Assembly (NCBI RefSeq): GCF_013415125.1
Contig: NZ_JACCDE010000024.1
Coordinates: 1 to 64,000 of the forward strand
Direction of reading: 5' to 3'
Origin: Vreelandella glaciei
GTDB taxonomy: Bacteria > Pseudomonadota > Gammaproteobacteria > Pseudomonadales > Halomonadaceae
DNA: 64,000 nt
Below the pieces are notes generated by a model. That model saw only the letters and a program-made list of their open reading frames with translations. It did no database searches and was not told the origin of the DNA. The stretch's first letter is position 1, and each line of letters starts with the position of its first letter. The translations under genes were made by a program, and so were the position numbers. This document shows, piece by piece, positions 51,319 through 60,932 of the stretch.

Positions 51319-53729
51319 GATCCGATCCTCACTCGGCGCAGGCGCAACGAGTTCATCACCACCGACAGCGAGGAGGCGCTCATCGCGAAGGCAGCGAAGA
51401 TTGGGCCGATCAGGATGCCGAAGAACGGATAGAGAATCCCGGCGGCGATGGGTACGCCGGCCCCGTTGTAGACCAGGGCGAAGAACAGGTTCTGCTTGAT
51501 GTTGCGCATGGTGGCCAGCGATAGCTTGCGGGCACGGACGATGCCATCCAGGTTGCCCTTGACCAGGGTGAAGCCGGCGCTTTCGATCGCCACGTCGGCG
51601 CCGGTGCCCATGGCGATGCCCACATCGGCCTGGGCGAGGGCGGGGGCGTCGTTCACCCCGTCGCCCGCCATGGCCACCTTGCGGCCTTGTTCCTGCAATT
51701 CACGGATGATGCGCGCCTTGTCCTCGGGCAGCACGTCGGCACGGATCTCGTCGATGCCCAGCCGGTCGGCCACCGCCTTGGCCGTGCGCTCGTTGTCGCC
51801 GGTGGCCATGATGATGCGAAAGCCCAGCCGGTGCAGCGCCTTCAGGGCATCGGGCGTGGTTGCCTTCACTGGGTCGGCGACGCTGACCAGGCCGGCGATC
51901 TGGCCATCGAGCACGACGAACATCACCGTTTCGCCTTCATCGCGGCGGGCGTTCGCGGTCTCGGAGATCCGGCCGCCATCGAGGCCCAGTTCGGCCATCA
52001 GCTTGGCGTTACCGAGGGCCACCGACTTGCCGTCCACGACCCCCTTGACGCCCATGCCAGTCACGGCTTCGAAATCGGTGGCATCGGCGAGGGACACGCC
52101 GCGCTCCTCGGCGCCGGCGACGATGGCCTCGGCCAGTGGGTGCTCGGAGCCTTTCTCGAGGCTGGCCGCCAGGCGCAACACCTCGGCCTCGTCATGCCCT
52201 TCCTCGGGCAGCACCGCCACCAGCTTCGGCTTGCCTTCGGTCAGGGTGCCGGTCTTGTCGACCATCAGCGTATCGACCTTGGCGAAACGTTCCAGCGCCT
52301 CGGCATTCTTGATCAGTACGCCGGCCTGCGCGCCGCGCCCGGTGGCCGTCATGATCGACATCGGCGTGGCCAGGCCCAGCGCACAGGGGCAGGCGATGAT
52401 CAGCACCGCCACCGCCGAGACCAGCGCATAGGACAGCGCCGGCGCCGGACCCCAGATCGCCCAGCTAATGAAGGAGAGAATGGCGACGCCGATCACCGCG
52501 GGCACGAACTTGCCCGCCACCTTGTCGGCGAATTTCTGAATCGGTGCGCGCGAGCGCTGGGCAGCGGCCACCATCTCGACGATCTGGCTGAGCATGGTGT
52601 CGGCGCCGACGCGGGTGGCTTCCATGACCAGGCTGCCGGTGCCGTTGATCGTGGCCCCCGTGACCTGGTCGCCTTGGACCTTCTCCACCGGTACCGGCTC
52701 GCCGGAGATCATCGACTCGTCGATCGAGGAGCGGCCCTCGACCACCATGCCGTCCACCGGTACCTTGTCGCCGGGGCGCACCCGCAGGTGATCGCCGACC
52801 TGCACGTCTTCCAGCGGTATCTCCTCTTCGCTGCCGTCGGGCCGGATCACCCTCGCGGTCTTGGCGGCCATGTCGAGCAGTGCCCGGATCGCCTTGCCGG
52901 TGCCCTCGCGAGCGCGCAGCTCCATCACCTGGCCTAGCAGGACCAGGGTTACGATTACCGCTGCGGCCTCGAAGTAGACTCCGACGGAGCCGTCTTCCCG
53001 GCGAAAGCCGTCGGGGAAGACGCCCGGCACCAGCACCGCCACGATGCTGAACAGATAGGCCGCGCCGACCCCCATGCCGATCAGGCTGAACATGTTGAGG
53101 TTCATGGTGCGGAAGGAGTTGTAGCCGCGCACGAAGAACGGCCAGCCCGACCACAGGATCACCGGCGTGCTGAGCACCAGCTCGATCCACATCGCGTTGC
53201 GTTCACCGAAGAAGTCGCGAATGGCCCCGAGGCCCAGGTAGGGGCTCATCGTCAGAATCAGGACCGGAAGCGTGAGCACGGCCGCGACCCAGAAGCGTCG
53301 GGTAAAATCGACCAGCTCGGGATTCGGCCCCTCATCGCCGACGGCCGCCGATTCAAGCTCCAGTCCCATGCCACACAGCGGGCAGGCACCGGGGTCGGTT
53401 TGCCGCACCTCGGGGTGCATCGGGCAGGTGTAGATGGCACCGGCATGCCCGGCCGGCACCTTGTCGTACTTGCCGCCGTGGGCCGGCGCGGAGGCCCCAT
53501 GACCATGCCCGTCATGCGTCTGCGAGTCGTCGCTTCCCACGGGCACGAGGTGCATGCCGCACTTGGGGCAGTCACCCGGCTGGTCGGAGACGACCTCCGG
53601 GTGCATCGGGCAGGTGTATTGGGCGCCACCCTGGCTGCCGGCGGCGTGTTGGTCCGTATCGCCGCTGCCTCGTGTCGGTGCCTCGTGCGAGGCATGCCCG
53701 TGACAATGGTCGTGTTGGTGTTGCGTCAT
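51315..53729 (-). CDS. copA: Copper-exporting P1B-type ATPase with two HMBD motifs
   Basis: The 804-aa protein starts with a His-rich tail ([13 protein letters not shown]), then two YTCPMHPEV heavy-metal-binding motifs (residues about 38 and 100). The ATPase core has [10 protein letters not shown] in helix 6, [11 protein letters not shown] (phosphorylated Asp), the HP pair in SEHPLAEAI, and [16 protein letters not shown]. It exports Cu(I) or a similar soft metal. The upstream gap (53,730-53,829) must hold a promoter or read-through from 53,830. It is the head of the long co-directional run. Confidence 0.93.
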   Translation of the reverse strand: MTQHQHDHCHGHASHEAPTRGSGDTDQHAAGSQGGAQYTCPMHPEVVSDQPGDCPKCGMHLVPVGSDDSQTHDGHGHGASAPAHGGKYDKVPAGHAGAIYTCPMHPEVRQTDPGACPLCGMGLELESAAVGDEGPNPELVDFTRRFWVAAVLTLPVLILTMSPYLGLGAIRDFFGERNAMWIELVLSTPVILWSGWPFFVRGYNSFRTMNLNMFSLIGMGVGAAYLFSIVAVLVPGVFPDGFRREDGSVGVYFEAAAVIVTLVLLGQVMELRAREGTGKAIRALLDMAAKTARVIRPDGSEEEIPLEDVQVGDHLRVRPGDKVPVDGMVVEGRSSIDESMISGEPVPVEKVQGDQVTGATINGTGSLVMEATRVGADTMLSQIVEMVAAAQRSRAPIQKFADKVAGKFVPAVIGVAILSFISWAIWGPAPALSYALVSAVAVLIIACPCALGLATPMSIMTATGRGAQAGVLIKNAEALERFAKVDTLMVDKTGTLTEGKPKLVAVLPEEGHDEAEVLRLAASLEKGSEHPLAEAIVAGAEERGVSLADATDFEAVTGMGVKGVVDGKSVALGNAKLMAELGLDGGRISETANARRDEGETVMFVVLDGQIAGLVSVADPVKATTPDALKALHRLGFRIIMATGDNERTAKAVADRLGIDEIRADVLPEDKARIIRELQEQGRKVAMAGDGVNDAPALAQADVGIAMGTGADVAIESAGFTLVKGNLDGIVRARKLSLATMRNIKQNLFFALVYNGAGVPIAAGILYPFFGILIGPIFAAFAMSASSLSVVMNSLRLRRVRIGS

Positions 53730-53829
53730 GGAATCGTCTCCGTCGCTTCCGCGTCTTGATTCAACCTCGTGGCCCTATCTCGATAGGGTCGAAACTAATA
53801 GTGCCGTATCCAATAATCAGGAGGTGCGA

Positions 53830-54084
53830 TCAAAGCAGAAGATCGCGCTTGCGTTGCTCGTACTCCTCGCGGTCGATTTCTCCCCGGGCGTAGCGTTCTT
53901 GAAGAAGGTCCAGGGCCGTTGGCCGCCGTTGAGAAAATGGCTCGCCCCGGCCTCGGGTCAGGCCACGCACCAGGAGAACGGCCAAGGCAATGACGGCGCC
54001 CCAGAACAACACCATCATGACCCCGCCGAAGAGCATATGTCCCCAGCCGTAACTCCCCATATACGCCGTCATGTCGTCCCACAT
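53830..54084 (-). CDS. SHOCT-domain membrane protein
   Basis: The 84-aa protein has one or two hydrophobic helices (MLFGGVMMVLFWGAVIALAVL) and a C-terminal SHOCT motif (LLQERYARGEIDREEYEQRK). Such short proteins often lie in metal-resistance operons; role unknown. ATG 54084 is chosen over 54102. It lies 38 bases downstream of a MerR-type promoter and upstream of copA. Confidence 0.8.
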   Translation of the reverse strand: MWDDMTAYMGSYGWGHMLFGGVMMVLFWGAVIALAVLLVRGLTRGRGEPFSQRRPTALDLLQERYARGEIDREEYEQRKRDLLL

Positions 54085-54121
54085 GGTCGGATCTCCTTTC
54101 AAGTTGAATCATCCTGATATC

Positions 54122-54153
54122 AGGCTATAACCTGTGGGAGACCCAAGGGTCAA
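54122..54153 (-). promoter_or_regulatory. MerR-type promoter with 20-bp spacer, copy 1
   Basis: On the minus strand, TTGACC (54153-54148) and TAGCCT (54127-54122) are separated by exactly 20 bp holding a CCTTGGG-TCT-CCCACAGG near-palindrome. This elongated spacer with an inverted repeat inside is the hallmark of MerR/CueR-family promoters. It drives the SHOCT gene and probably copA. Confidence 0.7.
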
Positions 54154-54261
54154 GATAATATGAGGTGAAAGCATGCGGCTCTTGATCCCGGTCAACGTTC
54201 GGCATCTTCAGTGGGATGAAATCAACGCCGCCCGCGTGTGTTGATGTGTGAATCCAGGATG

Positions 54262-54933
54262 TCAGTGAACCCCCGGCTCATCGTGAGTATTGCGTGAGCT
54301 ACCCGCTAGCTTCCGCCACTGTCCCCAGCGAGGAATGAACATCGGCACCCGCCGCTGGTAGGCGCGATAGGCGTCACCGAACCAGGCCAGCATCTGCCGT
54401 TCCTCGCGGTGGGCCAGCCAGGTATAGGCAAGCACGATCACTGGAAACAGGCCGATCGAGAATAGTGTCGGCCAATGCACCACACCTTCGCCGAACAAGG
54501 CGATGAACAAGCCGGTGTATTGGGGATGCCGTACCAGGGAATAGAGTCCGCCGGTCACCAGGTGGTTCTCGCGCCGTGCCTTGTAGACTTGCCGCCAGCC
54601 CTGGATAAAGATCCCGATGCCGGTAAACGCGAGCCCGTAGCCAAGCAGCATGGAGACAAGCATGCCGGTTTCTCCCAGCCCCACCAGCGTCGACCAGAGG
54701 CTGGCGCTGACATACTCGCTATCCAGACCGAAGAAACGCACCAACAGATAGATAGTGAGCGGAAAGCCATACATCTCGGCGTAAAGCGCGATGATAAAGG
54801 CCTGCACCGCGCCGGCACCGGTCCATTCGCGCCAGTTCTTCGGTGCGAAATAGCGATAGAAGAACCAGGACACCAAGACGATGACGATCAGCGCGAGGCC
54901 CCAGGCGCCGGTATGGTTGAGGGATTCGTTCAT
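54262..54933 (-). CDS. Isoprenylcysteine-methyltransferase-like membrane protein, copy 2
   Basis: The 223-aa protein is a paralogue of 50,418: several helices, then LVRHPQYTGLFIALFGEGVV and HREERQMLAWFGDAYRAYQR. It belongs to the same family and is likewise next to small copper-associated genes. It lies four bases from the DUF5676-type gene and may be co-transcribed with the YHS gene further upstream. Confidence 0.75.
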   Translation of the reverse strand: MNESLNHTGAWGLALIVIVLVSWFFYRYFAPKNWREWTGAGAVQAFIIALYAEMYGFPLTIYLLVRFFGLDSEYVSASLWSTLVGLGETGMLVSMLLGYGLAFTGIGIFIQGWRQVYKARRENHLVTGGLYSLVRHPQYTGLFIALFGEGVVHWPTLFSIGLFPVIVLAYTWLAHREERQMLAWFGDAYRAYQRRVPMFIPRWGQWRKLAGSSRNTHDEPGVH

Positions 54934-54936
54934 GGC

Positions 54937-55281
54937 CTACGCTCCGCTGCGCCGGTTGAGGCGTGTGACAAAGAAGTTGTAGAGCGGGCCGAAGACCAGG
55001 GCCACGTACCAGCCGTAGCCGAAGCTTTCAGCCAGGCCCAGGAAGAAGCTTGGCCAACTCAACCAGGTGAAGCCAGGCAGCAGGCGCAGCCAGCTCTCAT
55101 ACATCGCCCGGTCGGGAAACAGCAGGCCGAAGCCGACGCACAGGATGAAGGTCACGGCCAGAAACAGCCCCAGGCTCATACCCAGTGCGATCACCGGGAT
55201 CCGCGGCACGGCTTGAACCGGCAAGCGGGTTCCGTAATGCGGCTTGGCTGTCGGCGGAACATCGGCATCAGGCATGTTCAT
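54937..55281 (-). CDS. DUF5676-like membrane protein
   Basis: The 114-aa protein has a soluble start and hydrophobic helices (VIALGMSLGLFLAVTFILCV, and FGYGWYVALVFGPLYNFFVT with a family-like GWYVALVFG pattern). It matches the DUF5676 pattern often found in copper/heavy-metal islands. It overlaps the YHS gene by 14 bases, so both belong to one unit. Confidence 0.7.
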   Translation of the reverse strand: MNMPDADVPPTAKPHYGTRLPVQAVPRIPVIALGMSLGLFLAVTFILCVGFGLLFPDRAMYESWLRLLPGFTWLSWPSFFLGLAESFGYGWYVALVFGPLYNFFVTRLNRRSGA

Positions 55282-55621
55282 TCTCCGGCTGGGCGGGCGG
55301 GCTCATGGCTTCAGCGGCGAGATATTGCTCGGGCGCGGCCTCGAAGCGTTCTCGGCAGTCACGTGAGCAGAAGTAATAGACATGGCCCTCGTGGACGCTC
55401 GACTTGGCCTTTTCGGTGCTGACGGTCTTGCCACAGACGGGATCGACGTCCTCGGCTGGCGGAATCCAGCGCAGGCTCTCGGTGGTCGCCTGCCTCTCTG
55501 ATGCCCCCTCGCCATGCTTGGCCTTGCCACGACCATGACCCATCACGTGAGCACCGCAGCCGAAGCGCATCATCAGAAAGATGATTCCCGCCCAGAGCAT
55601 GAAATATACGAGCTCGTTCAT
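55268..55621 (-). CDS. Membrane-anchored YHS-domain protein
   Basis: The 117-aa protein has an N-terminal hydrophobic segment (LVYFMLWAGIIFLMM) with a His/Cys-containing link, then a YHS domain (DPVCGKTVSTEKAKS, then YYFCSRDCRERFEAAPEQYL). A role in copper handling in the envelope is inferred from the family and the neighbours. A dead paralogue lies at 62.8-63.1 kb, including the start MNRLVLFM. Confidence 0.85.
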   Translation of the reverse strand: MNELVYFMLWAGIIFLMMRFGCGAHVMGHGRGKAKHGEGASERQATTESLRWIPPAEDVDPVCGKTVSTEKAKSSVHEGHVYYFCSRDCRERFEAAPEQYLAAEAMSPPAQPENEHA

Positions 55622-55703
55622 GGACTCTCTCCTGCTATTTCATTATCGGGACCCGTGTCATATCGGCCGCCTTCTTCGTTATGCCGAGAAGCTGTCCAGA
55701 GAA

Positions 55704-55735
55704 AGGCTAGAGCCTATGTGTGACACAATGGTCAA
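55704..55735 (-). promoter_or_regulatory. MerR-type promoter with 20-bp spacer, copy 2
   Basis: Minus-strand TTGACC (55735-55730) and TAGCCT (55709-55704), again exactly 20 bp apart, with ATTGTGTCACACATAGG between them. It lies 83 bases upstream of the YHS gene start. The gap from here to 55995 shows no supportable gene. Confidence 0.65.
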
Positions 55736-55995
55736 GGCCGGAGTCGCTGCCCTACGCCTCTCGGTTTCGCGGAGTGTCTCAAAGCATACGCAACGAAACT
55801 GAATTGACGCTGAAAAGCGAAGCACCCCGACGCCTGGCAGTGGTTTATAGCTCGAGATGCTGATAAGTCTGGTGGGAAGAGTCTCTGCACGCACAGCGGC
55901 CACTCCGGCAGTCGCCTGGTTCGATACGAGGGCGGGCACGAGTTATCTCCCCGCGTATCCGTCTGGAGTCGTGGGGCTGGGGAAATGGGGATGAC

Positions 55996-56418
55996 TTAGA
56001 CTCTGAAGCGTTGGCTCAACAGGTAGACTGCAACCGGAGAAGGGGCGGGAAGGGCACGTGGCGTGCCGCTGGCGGTGACAACCCGGGGCGCTATGGTCGG
56101 GGCAGCCATGCTCAAGGGAAGAAGCTTGCACTCGAGGTCCTGGCGTTCCAGGCGCAACAGGGCACTGCCGGCATGGCGAGCGCCATGGTGGCAGCGCGGC
56201 CGAGGGTGTTCCGTGTCGATGCGTTCGGCGCTCGAGTGCGTGTCCGAGAGAAACTCGACGCCAACCTGGCCAAACGCGGTCGAGGAAGGCACAGGCGCCG
56301 CCGTGGCGGCACTGAAGAGAAGCACCAGCACCATGCCCAGCAGGATGCCCATCCCAAGGCGCGGCCAGGCGACGTCAGGCCGCGTGGAATGCTTGGGAAA
56401 GAGGGCATGCCTGGCCAT
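55996..56418 (-). CDS. Hypothetical exported or anchored 140-aa protein
   Basis: Not a family I can name. One hydrophobic segment ([21 protein letters not shown]) suggests a signal or anchor. The middle has Cys/His spacing ([10 protein letters not shown]), and the end ([12 protein letters not shown]) looks like a conserved tail. Proteins of this shape occur near copper genes, with the His/Cys motif perhaps binding metal (inference). Divergent from lemA. Confidence 0.55.
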   Translation of the reverse strand: MARHALFPKHSTRPDVAWPRLGMGILLGMVLVLLFSAATAAPVPSSTAFGQVGVEFLSDTHSSAERIDTEHPRPRCHHGARHAGSALLRLERQDLECKLLPLSMAAPTIAPRVVTASGTPRALPAPSPVAVYLLSQRFRV

Positions 56419-56518
56419 GTTGCAGGGCTCCTGTGGCAGGTTATGTCCCCACCATATAGCCCAGAACCGGATCCTGTCGATTGATCCAGATCAAGTCAGA
56501 TGGCGCTGCAAACCTCGG

Positions 56519-56674
56519 TTGCAGTATCCTCAGATCGATCCGGTTGCCATCGCCATCGGGCCGGTGCAGATTCACTGGTATGGCCTGATGTACGTTGTCG
56601 GCTTCGTGGCGGCATGGCATCGCTTCCTTCGCATCAAGCTGAGCTGTACCTTGGACCTCATCGATTCGCAATGA
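56519..56674 (+). pseudogene. lgt: Truncated lgt (prolipoprotein diacylglyceryl transferase) N-terminus
   Basis: The reading frame [33 protein letters not shown] is the highly conserved start of Lgt, an inner-membrane enzyme that modifies lipoprotein cysteine. It breaks off after about 35 residues into unrelated sequence and stops at 56674. The rest of the gene is absent. It overlaps the upstream region of lemA and shows a past rearrangement. Confidence 0.8.
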
Positions 56675-56679
56675 CAGGG

Positions 56680-57312
56680 ATGACTGACCCCATGCTGACG
56701 AGATACACCACGCTTCCCGACCCTCGCGTCTGGCGGTTTGTCCTTGTGCTGATCATGGCGATGCTGTTGACGGGTTGCGGCGTCAACAACATCCCCACCT
56801 ATGACGAACAGGTGAAGTCGGCCTGGGCGCAGGTGGAGAACCAGTACCAGCGACGCGCGGACCTGGTGCCCAACCTGGTCGAGACGGTCGAGGGCTTTGC
56901 CCGCCAGGAGCAGGAGACCCTGACCGCCGTGGTGGAGGCGCGGGCCAAGGCCACGTCCATCCAGATCGACGCCGAGTCGCTCGACGACCCGGAAAAGCTG
57001 CGCCAGTTCGAGCAGGCCCAGCAGCAACTCACCGGGGCACTGAGCCGCTTGATGGCGGTGTCCGAGCGCTATCCCGACCTGAAGTCGAATCAGAACTTCC
57101 TGGCCCTGCAGTCCCAGCTGGAGGGTACGGAAAACCGCATCGCCGTGGCGCGGCGCGACTTCATCACCGCGGTCGAGCGCTACAACACCGAGATCCGCAC
57201 CTTCCCCGGGCGGTTGTGGCACAGCATCCTCTACAGCGACATGCCGCTGCGCGAGACCTTCGAAGCCACGACCGAGAACGCGGACCAGGCCCCCCAGGTG
57301 GAGTTTGAATGA
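56680..57312 (+). CDS. lemA: LemA-family protein
   Basis: The 210-aa product has a lipoprotein-like hydrophobic start (VLIMAMLLTGCGVNNIP), then LemA motifs: YDEQVKSAWAQVENQYQRRA, DLVPNLVETVEGFARQE and RDFITAVERYNTEIRTFPG. These membrane-linked helical proteins have unclear function. Start codon is uncertain: 56680 is used, 56671 and 56692 are alternatives. It overlaps the TPM gene by four bases, the usual lemA-tpm order. Confidence 0.85.
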   Translation: MTDPMLTRYTTLPDPRVWRFVLVLIMAMLLTGCGVNNIPTYDEQVKSAWAQVENQYQRRADLVPNLVETVEGFARQEQETLTAVVEARAKATSIQIDAESLDDPEKLRQFEQAQQQLTGALSRLMAVSERYPDLKSNQNFLALQSQLEGTENRIAVARRDFITAVERYNTEIRTFPGRLWHSILYSDMPLRETFEATTENADQAPQVEFE

Positions 57313-58088
57313 GCGATCTTCTGCGCATCCCGCTATTGGCGCTGCTGCTGTCGGGGGGCCTCGGCCTTCAGGCACAAGGCCTCCAGGCCCAGGAGCTTGA
57401 GGAACAGGAACTCGACTTTCCCGAATTGACCGGTCGTGTGGTGGACCAGGCCGGGCTGCTGGATCCGGCCACCGAATCACGCCTGAGCGAGAGGCTCGCG
57501 GCCCACGAAGAAGCCACCACCGAGCAACTGGTGGTGGCCACCCTGCCGGACCTGCAGGGCGTCACCATCGAGGAGTATGGCTATCAGCTGGGGCGCCACT
57601 GGGGCATCGGCCAGCAAGAGGAGGACAACGGCGCCCTGCTGATCGTCGCGCCGAAGGAGCGCAAGGTGCGCATCGAGGTCGGCTATGGCCTCGAGGGTCG
57701 ACTGACCGACGCCCAGTCCTCGGTGATCATCAACCAGACCCTGACGCCGGCCTTCCGTGAGGGCGACTACGCCCGCGGCATCACCGAGGGCGTGGAGGCG
57801 ATGATCCAGGTGCTGGGTGGCGAGCCCATGGACACCAGTGCCACCGCCAGCGCCCCGGCTCGGGAACAGGGACCTGAAGGACCGGCATCGATTCTCTTCT
57901 TCGTGATGTTCGTCATCGTCATGACGCTGGTACGGGGCGGTCGCGGCGGCCTGCTGGCCGGCATGTTGCTGGGCGGTGCGCTCGGCGGCAGGTCGCGCGG
58001 CGGCGGCGGGGGTGGTTTCGGCGGAGGCGGCGGCTTCGGCGGTGGCGGCGGCGGCTTCGGTGGCGGCGGCGCTTCCGGCGGCTGGTAA
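57309..58088 (+). CDS. TPM-domain (YgcG-like) protein with Gly-rich tail
   Basis: The 259-aa protein has a signal start, then the TPM domain (GRVVDQAGLLDPATESRLSE, VVATLPDLQGVTIEEYGYQL, RKVRIEVGYGLEGRLTDAQ), a transmembrane helix (SILFFVMFVIVMTLV) and a long glycine/serine/phenylalanine repeat end. TPM proteins have been linked to phosphatase-like activity and membrane processes, with uncertain function. It is coupled with lemA. Confidence 0.88.
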   Translation: MSDLLRIPLLALLLSGGLGLQAQGLQAQELEEQELDFPELTGRVVDQAGLLDPATESRLSERLAAHEEATTEQLVVATLPDLQGVTIEEYGYQLGRHWGIGQQEEDNGALLIVAPKERKVRIEVGYGLEGRLTDAQSSVIINQTLTPAFREGDYARGITEGVEAMIQVLGGEPMDTSATASAPAREQGPEGPASILFFVMFVIVMTLVRGGRGGLLAGMLLGGALGGRSRGGGGGGFGGGGGFGGGGGGFGGGGASGGW

Positions 58089-58150
58089 GCCAGCCTTCCC
58101 GCCGGTGGCGACACCGACATGACAATCAGGATTCGGAGATCACAACCCCC

Positions 58151-58768
58151 ATGGCCTTACTGAGTGAAAACGAGCAACGCCAGGTAGCCGAGGCGATTCA
58201 TCGGGTCGAACGCGACACCGATGCCGAGCTGGTCACCGTGCTGGCTCCGCGAGCGGACAACTATGCCTATATCCCGCTGCTCTGGGCCGGCCTGCTGGCC
58301 CTGGTGGTACCGGGTGCGGTCAATTACTTTCCCGGCTGGTTGACGGCCTACGAGCTGACGCTGGTGCAGTGGGCGACCTTCATCGTGCTGGGACTGGTGT
58401 TTCGCATCCCCGCCATCACCACCCGGCTGATCCCGCGATCGGTTCGTCATTGGCGGGCGGCCAACCTCGCCCGGCGGCAGTTCCTGGAACAGGAGCTGCA
58501 CCACACCGAGGGGGGAACGGGGATGCTGATTTTCGTCTCCGAAGCCGAGCGGTATGTGGAAATCCTGGTTGACCGGGGCATCTCGGCACGTATCAGCGAC
58601 GAGACCTGGCAATCCATCGTGGCGGCGTTCACCCAGCAGGTGAAGGCAGGTGAGACCCTGCGGGGTTTCCTGGCGTGCATCGAGGCATGCGGCGAACATC
58701 TCAAGGAGCAGGTACCAGCCACCCACGAGCGCAACGAACTGCCCAATCATCTGATCGTGCTGGATTGA
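58151..58768 (+). CDS. Second TPM-domain membrane protein
   Basis: The 205-aa protein has an N-terminal TPM-like part (QVAEAIHRVERDTDAELVTV), then two hydrophobic helices (IPLLWAGLLALVVPGAVNYF and VQWATFIVLGLVFRIPAI), and a C-terminal segment (GTGMLIFVSEAERYVEILVD). It lies 62 bases after the first TPM gene and is probably in the same operon as lemA. No enzymatic residues can be named. Confidence 0.8.
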   Translation: MALLSENEQRQVAEAIHRVERDTDAELVTVLAPRADNYAYIPLLWAGLLALVVPGAVNYFPGWLTAYELTLVQWATFIVLGLVFRIPAITTRLIPRSVRHWRAANLARRQFLEQELHHTEGGTGMLIFVSEAERYVEILVDRGISARISDETWQSIVAAFTQQVKAGETLRGFLACIEACGEHLKEQVPATHERNELPNHLIVLD

Positions 58769-58902
58769 CCCTCATCTGCCCATGCACCGGGGCATGACGA
58801 GTGCTTCTCCCCGGCAGAGGTGCCGCCGTCTGACACGGAACACGTGGGGCGATACGTTGAGAAGTCGCAGGAGACTCGACGGTTGGATGTCGATCAACGC
58901 CC

Positions 58903-59625
58903 TCAGCCGATTGTGGCCAGGGCCGGAAACCAGTCCACCAGGATGCTGGAGAGCCGGGTGAGCGTCCCGGAGACGATCAGCAACCCCATGAGGATAAGGA
59001 TCACTCCGGCGACTGGTCGGGCATAGGCACTCCACTTACCGAGGCGGCCCCGGTAGTGGCTGAACCTGTTGAGCAGCAGGGTGCTGGCCAGGAAGGGCAG
59101 GGCCAGGCCCAGGGAGTAGGTCGCCAGGTAGAGCATGCCGGCCTGGGCATTGGCGGTGGTCGAGGTGGCCATCAGGATCGCCCCCAGGATCGGGCCGATG
59201 CAGGGCGTCCAGCCGATGGCGAAGGAGATGCCGAAGAAGGTCGCCGCCATGGGAGAGCCCCCTCTCAGCTCGGGCGACCACTGAAAGCTGCGCTGCAGGA
59301 CGGGCAGCCGGAACACGCCCGTCATGAATAGGCCGAGCACGATGACGATGCTGCCGGTGATCCAGTTGAGCTCCTGGCGATAACCACGCAGCAGCTGGCC
59401 GATGCTGGTGACCCCCAGGCCCATCAGGATGAAGACCACGCTGAAGCCGAAGACGAAGAAGGTGCTGAGCAGCAACGCCTCGAAGCGCCGATCCGCCTTG
59501 CCGGCACTGCCGCCGGTGACCACCGACAGATAGGCGGGCAGCAAGGGCAGGGTGCAGGGCGAGAAGAACGACAGCAGCCCGCCGAAGAGGGCGCCGATCA
59601 GGCCGATGGAGGAGAGCGTTTCCAC
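58903..59625 (-). CDS. ccdA: CcdA-type cytochrome c biogenesis/thiol transporter
   Basis: The 240-aa protein has six hydrophobic helices with the conserved pair FSPCTLPLLPAYLS and GWTPCIGPILGAIL, each carrying the redox-active Cys in a P-C-x-x-P type context. CcdA passes electrons across the membrane to periplasmic thiol proteins, needed for cytochrome c assembly and copper-site proteins. It stands alone on the minus strand beside the TPM genes. Confidence 0.9.
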   Translation of the reverse strand: METLSSIGLIGALFGGLLSFFSPCTLPLLPAYLSVVTGGSAGKADRRFEALLLSTFFVFGFSVVFILMGLGVTSIGQLLRGYRQELNWITGSIVIVLGLFMTGVFRLPVLQRSFQWSPELRGGSPMAATFFGISFAIGWTPCIGPILGAILMATSTTANAQAGMLYLATYSLGLALPFLASTLLLNRFSHYRGRLGKWSAYARPVAGVILILMGLLIVSGTLTRLSSILVDWFPALATIG

Positions 59626-59730
59626 AGAGCTTCTACCTGGGTGAAATGAAGGGAATGGCTATCGGCCGGCGATCGTCAGGGTCGCCGGCCTAGGTGCGGA
59701 AGCAGACTTCGCGGTCACCAACTCATTGGT

Positions 59731-60819
59731 TCACCTGGAAGGCGATGCCCCGAGAGATATCTGGTGACCGATGCCCCCCAGCTCCACGGTCTGCAACACC
59801 TCGAGGGTGTCCGGGGCGATGATCCACAGGTGGGGTTCGTCGCGGCTGGTGACCAGCACCCGCCCATCGGTGGGCGAAACGGCGAGATGGTAGGGGGCCG
59901 GTGCCAGCTCGGCGGCATGCCGTGTGCCCTCCTCGAGGGAGATCCTGACGAGGCGGTTGTCGCCCTGACTCGTCGCATAGAGCGTCTGGCCATCCGGACT
60001 CAGGTCGATGCCGTGAGGCGCCGTGCCGATCTCATAATCCTCCGCCACACTGCCTGTCGTCAGATCCACCGCCAGGACGCGGCCCCCGGCATGATCGTTG
60101 ACGTAGAGGGATTTACCGTCCTTCGAGAGCACCATGTGTTCCGGGTTCCCGCCGACGCGCATGTTGCGCCGCACGAACCAGTGCTGAGGATCCACCTCGC
60201 TGATGGTGCCGTTACCGGCGTTGCTGACCAGTATGCTACCCCCCTCCTCGTGCTGAACCAGGTAGTTCGGATTCGGCCCCGTGGCCAGGGAGGCGATGAC
60301 CTGGCCGCTATCCAGCGACACCATGCTGATGCCTCCGCCCGTGGGGTGGGTCGAGACGGCATGACGCCCGTCTCGCGTGACCAGCACATGATGCACGGCC
60401 CCTGGCACTTCCAGGGTTCTGACGATGCGGCTCGTGGCCGTGTCGACGACGTAGAGCAGGCCGGTACTCGCTTCCTCCGGGGAGGTCGTTGCGCCATCGC
60501 CATGATGGGCCGCGTGCTCGTCTTCCGTCACCCCCTCGGGACGAACGATCTCGCGACCGGCATCCTGCGGGGAAAGGCTCCCCACGATGAGGTGTCGTCC
60601 GTCAGGAGTGAGGGCGGAGCCGTGCGTATTGATCGTATCGGTCACGGTCGATATCACCTCCTGACGCTCCAGGTCGATGATACCCACGGCATCTGCCGTC
60701 CCCATCGGCACGAAGGCCCGGTCGCTCGCCGCCAGGGCGGTCGTTGAGGCTGCGAGGGCGATGCCGGCCATGAGACTAGCCAGCCAAGAACTGTGCAGAG
60801 AGTTCTTCATGAGAGACAT
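59731..60819 (-). CDS. Exported YVTN/beta-propeller repeat protein
   Basis: The 362-aa product has a signal peptide ending in STTALAA. It then has repeated propeller blades with the patterns VVDTATSRIVRTLEV, ISMVSLDSGQVIASLATG, VLAVDLTTGSV, IDLSPDGQTLYATSQGDN and PDTLEVLQTVELG. Such cytochrome-D1-like periplasmic propellers are often in copper or nitrite islands; role unknown. Start 60819 or 60810 (MKNSL) are equivalent. Confidence 0.85.
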   Translation of the reverse strand: MSLMKNSLHSSWLASLMAGIALAASTTALAASDRAFVPMGTADAVGIIDLERQEVISTVTDTINTHGSALTPDGRHLIVGSLSPQDAGREIVRPEGVTEDEHAAHHGDGATTSPEEASTGLLYVVDTATSRIVRTLEVPGAVHHVLVTRDGRHAVSTHPTGGGISMVSLDSGQVIASLATGPNPNYLVQHEEGGSILVSNAGNGTISEVDPQHWFVRRNMRVGGNPEHMVLSKDGKSLYVNDHAGGRVLAVDLTTGSVAEDYEIGTAPHGIDLSPDGQTLYATSQGDNRLVRISLEEGTRHAAELAPAPYHLAVSPTDGRVLVTSRDEPHLWIIAPDTLEVLQTVELGGIGHQISLGASPSR

Positions 60820-60932
60820 GTCCTAAGTATTGAGGCCCCTGTGGGGCGTGGGCGACCGTCAGCAGACGGTCGGGGCTATGGAAAACGTCGATGAGATCGA
60901 CATCGATCAATAGCCATCGACAGACCTCGTGG

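Noticed and set aside
51687-52937. 416-codon plus-strand ORF opposite copA
   Set aside because: Antisense shadow of the copper ATPase, rich in His, Gly and Arg from reversed codons.
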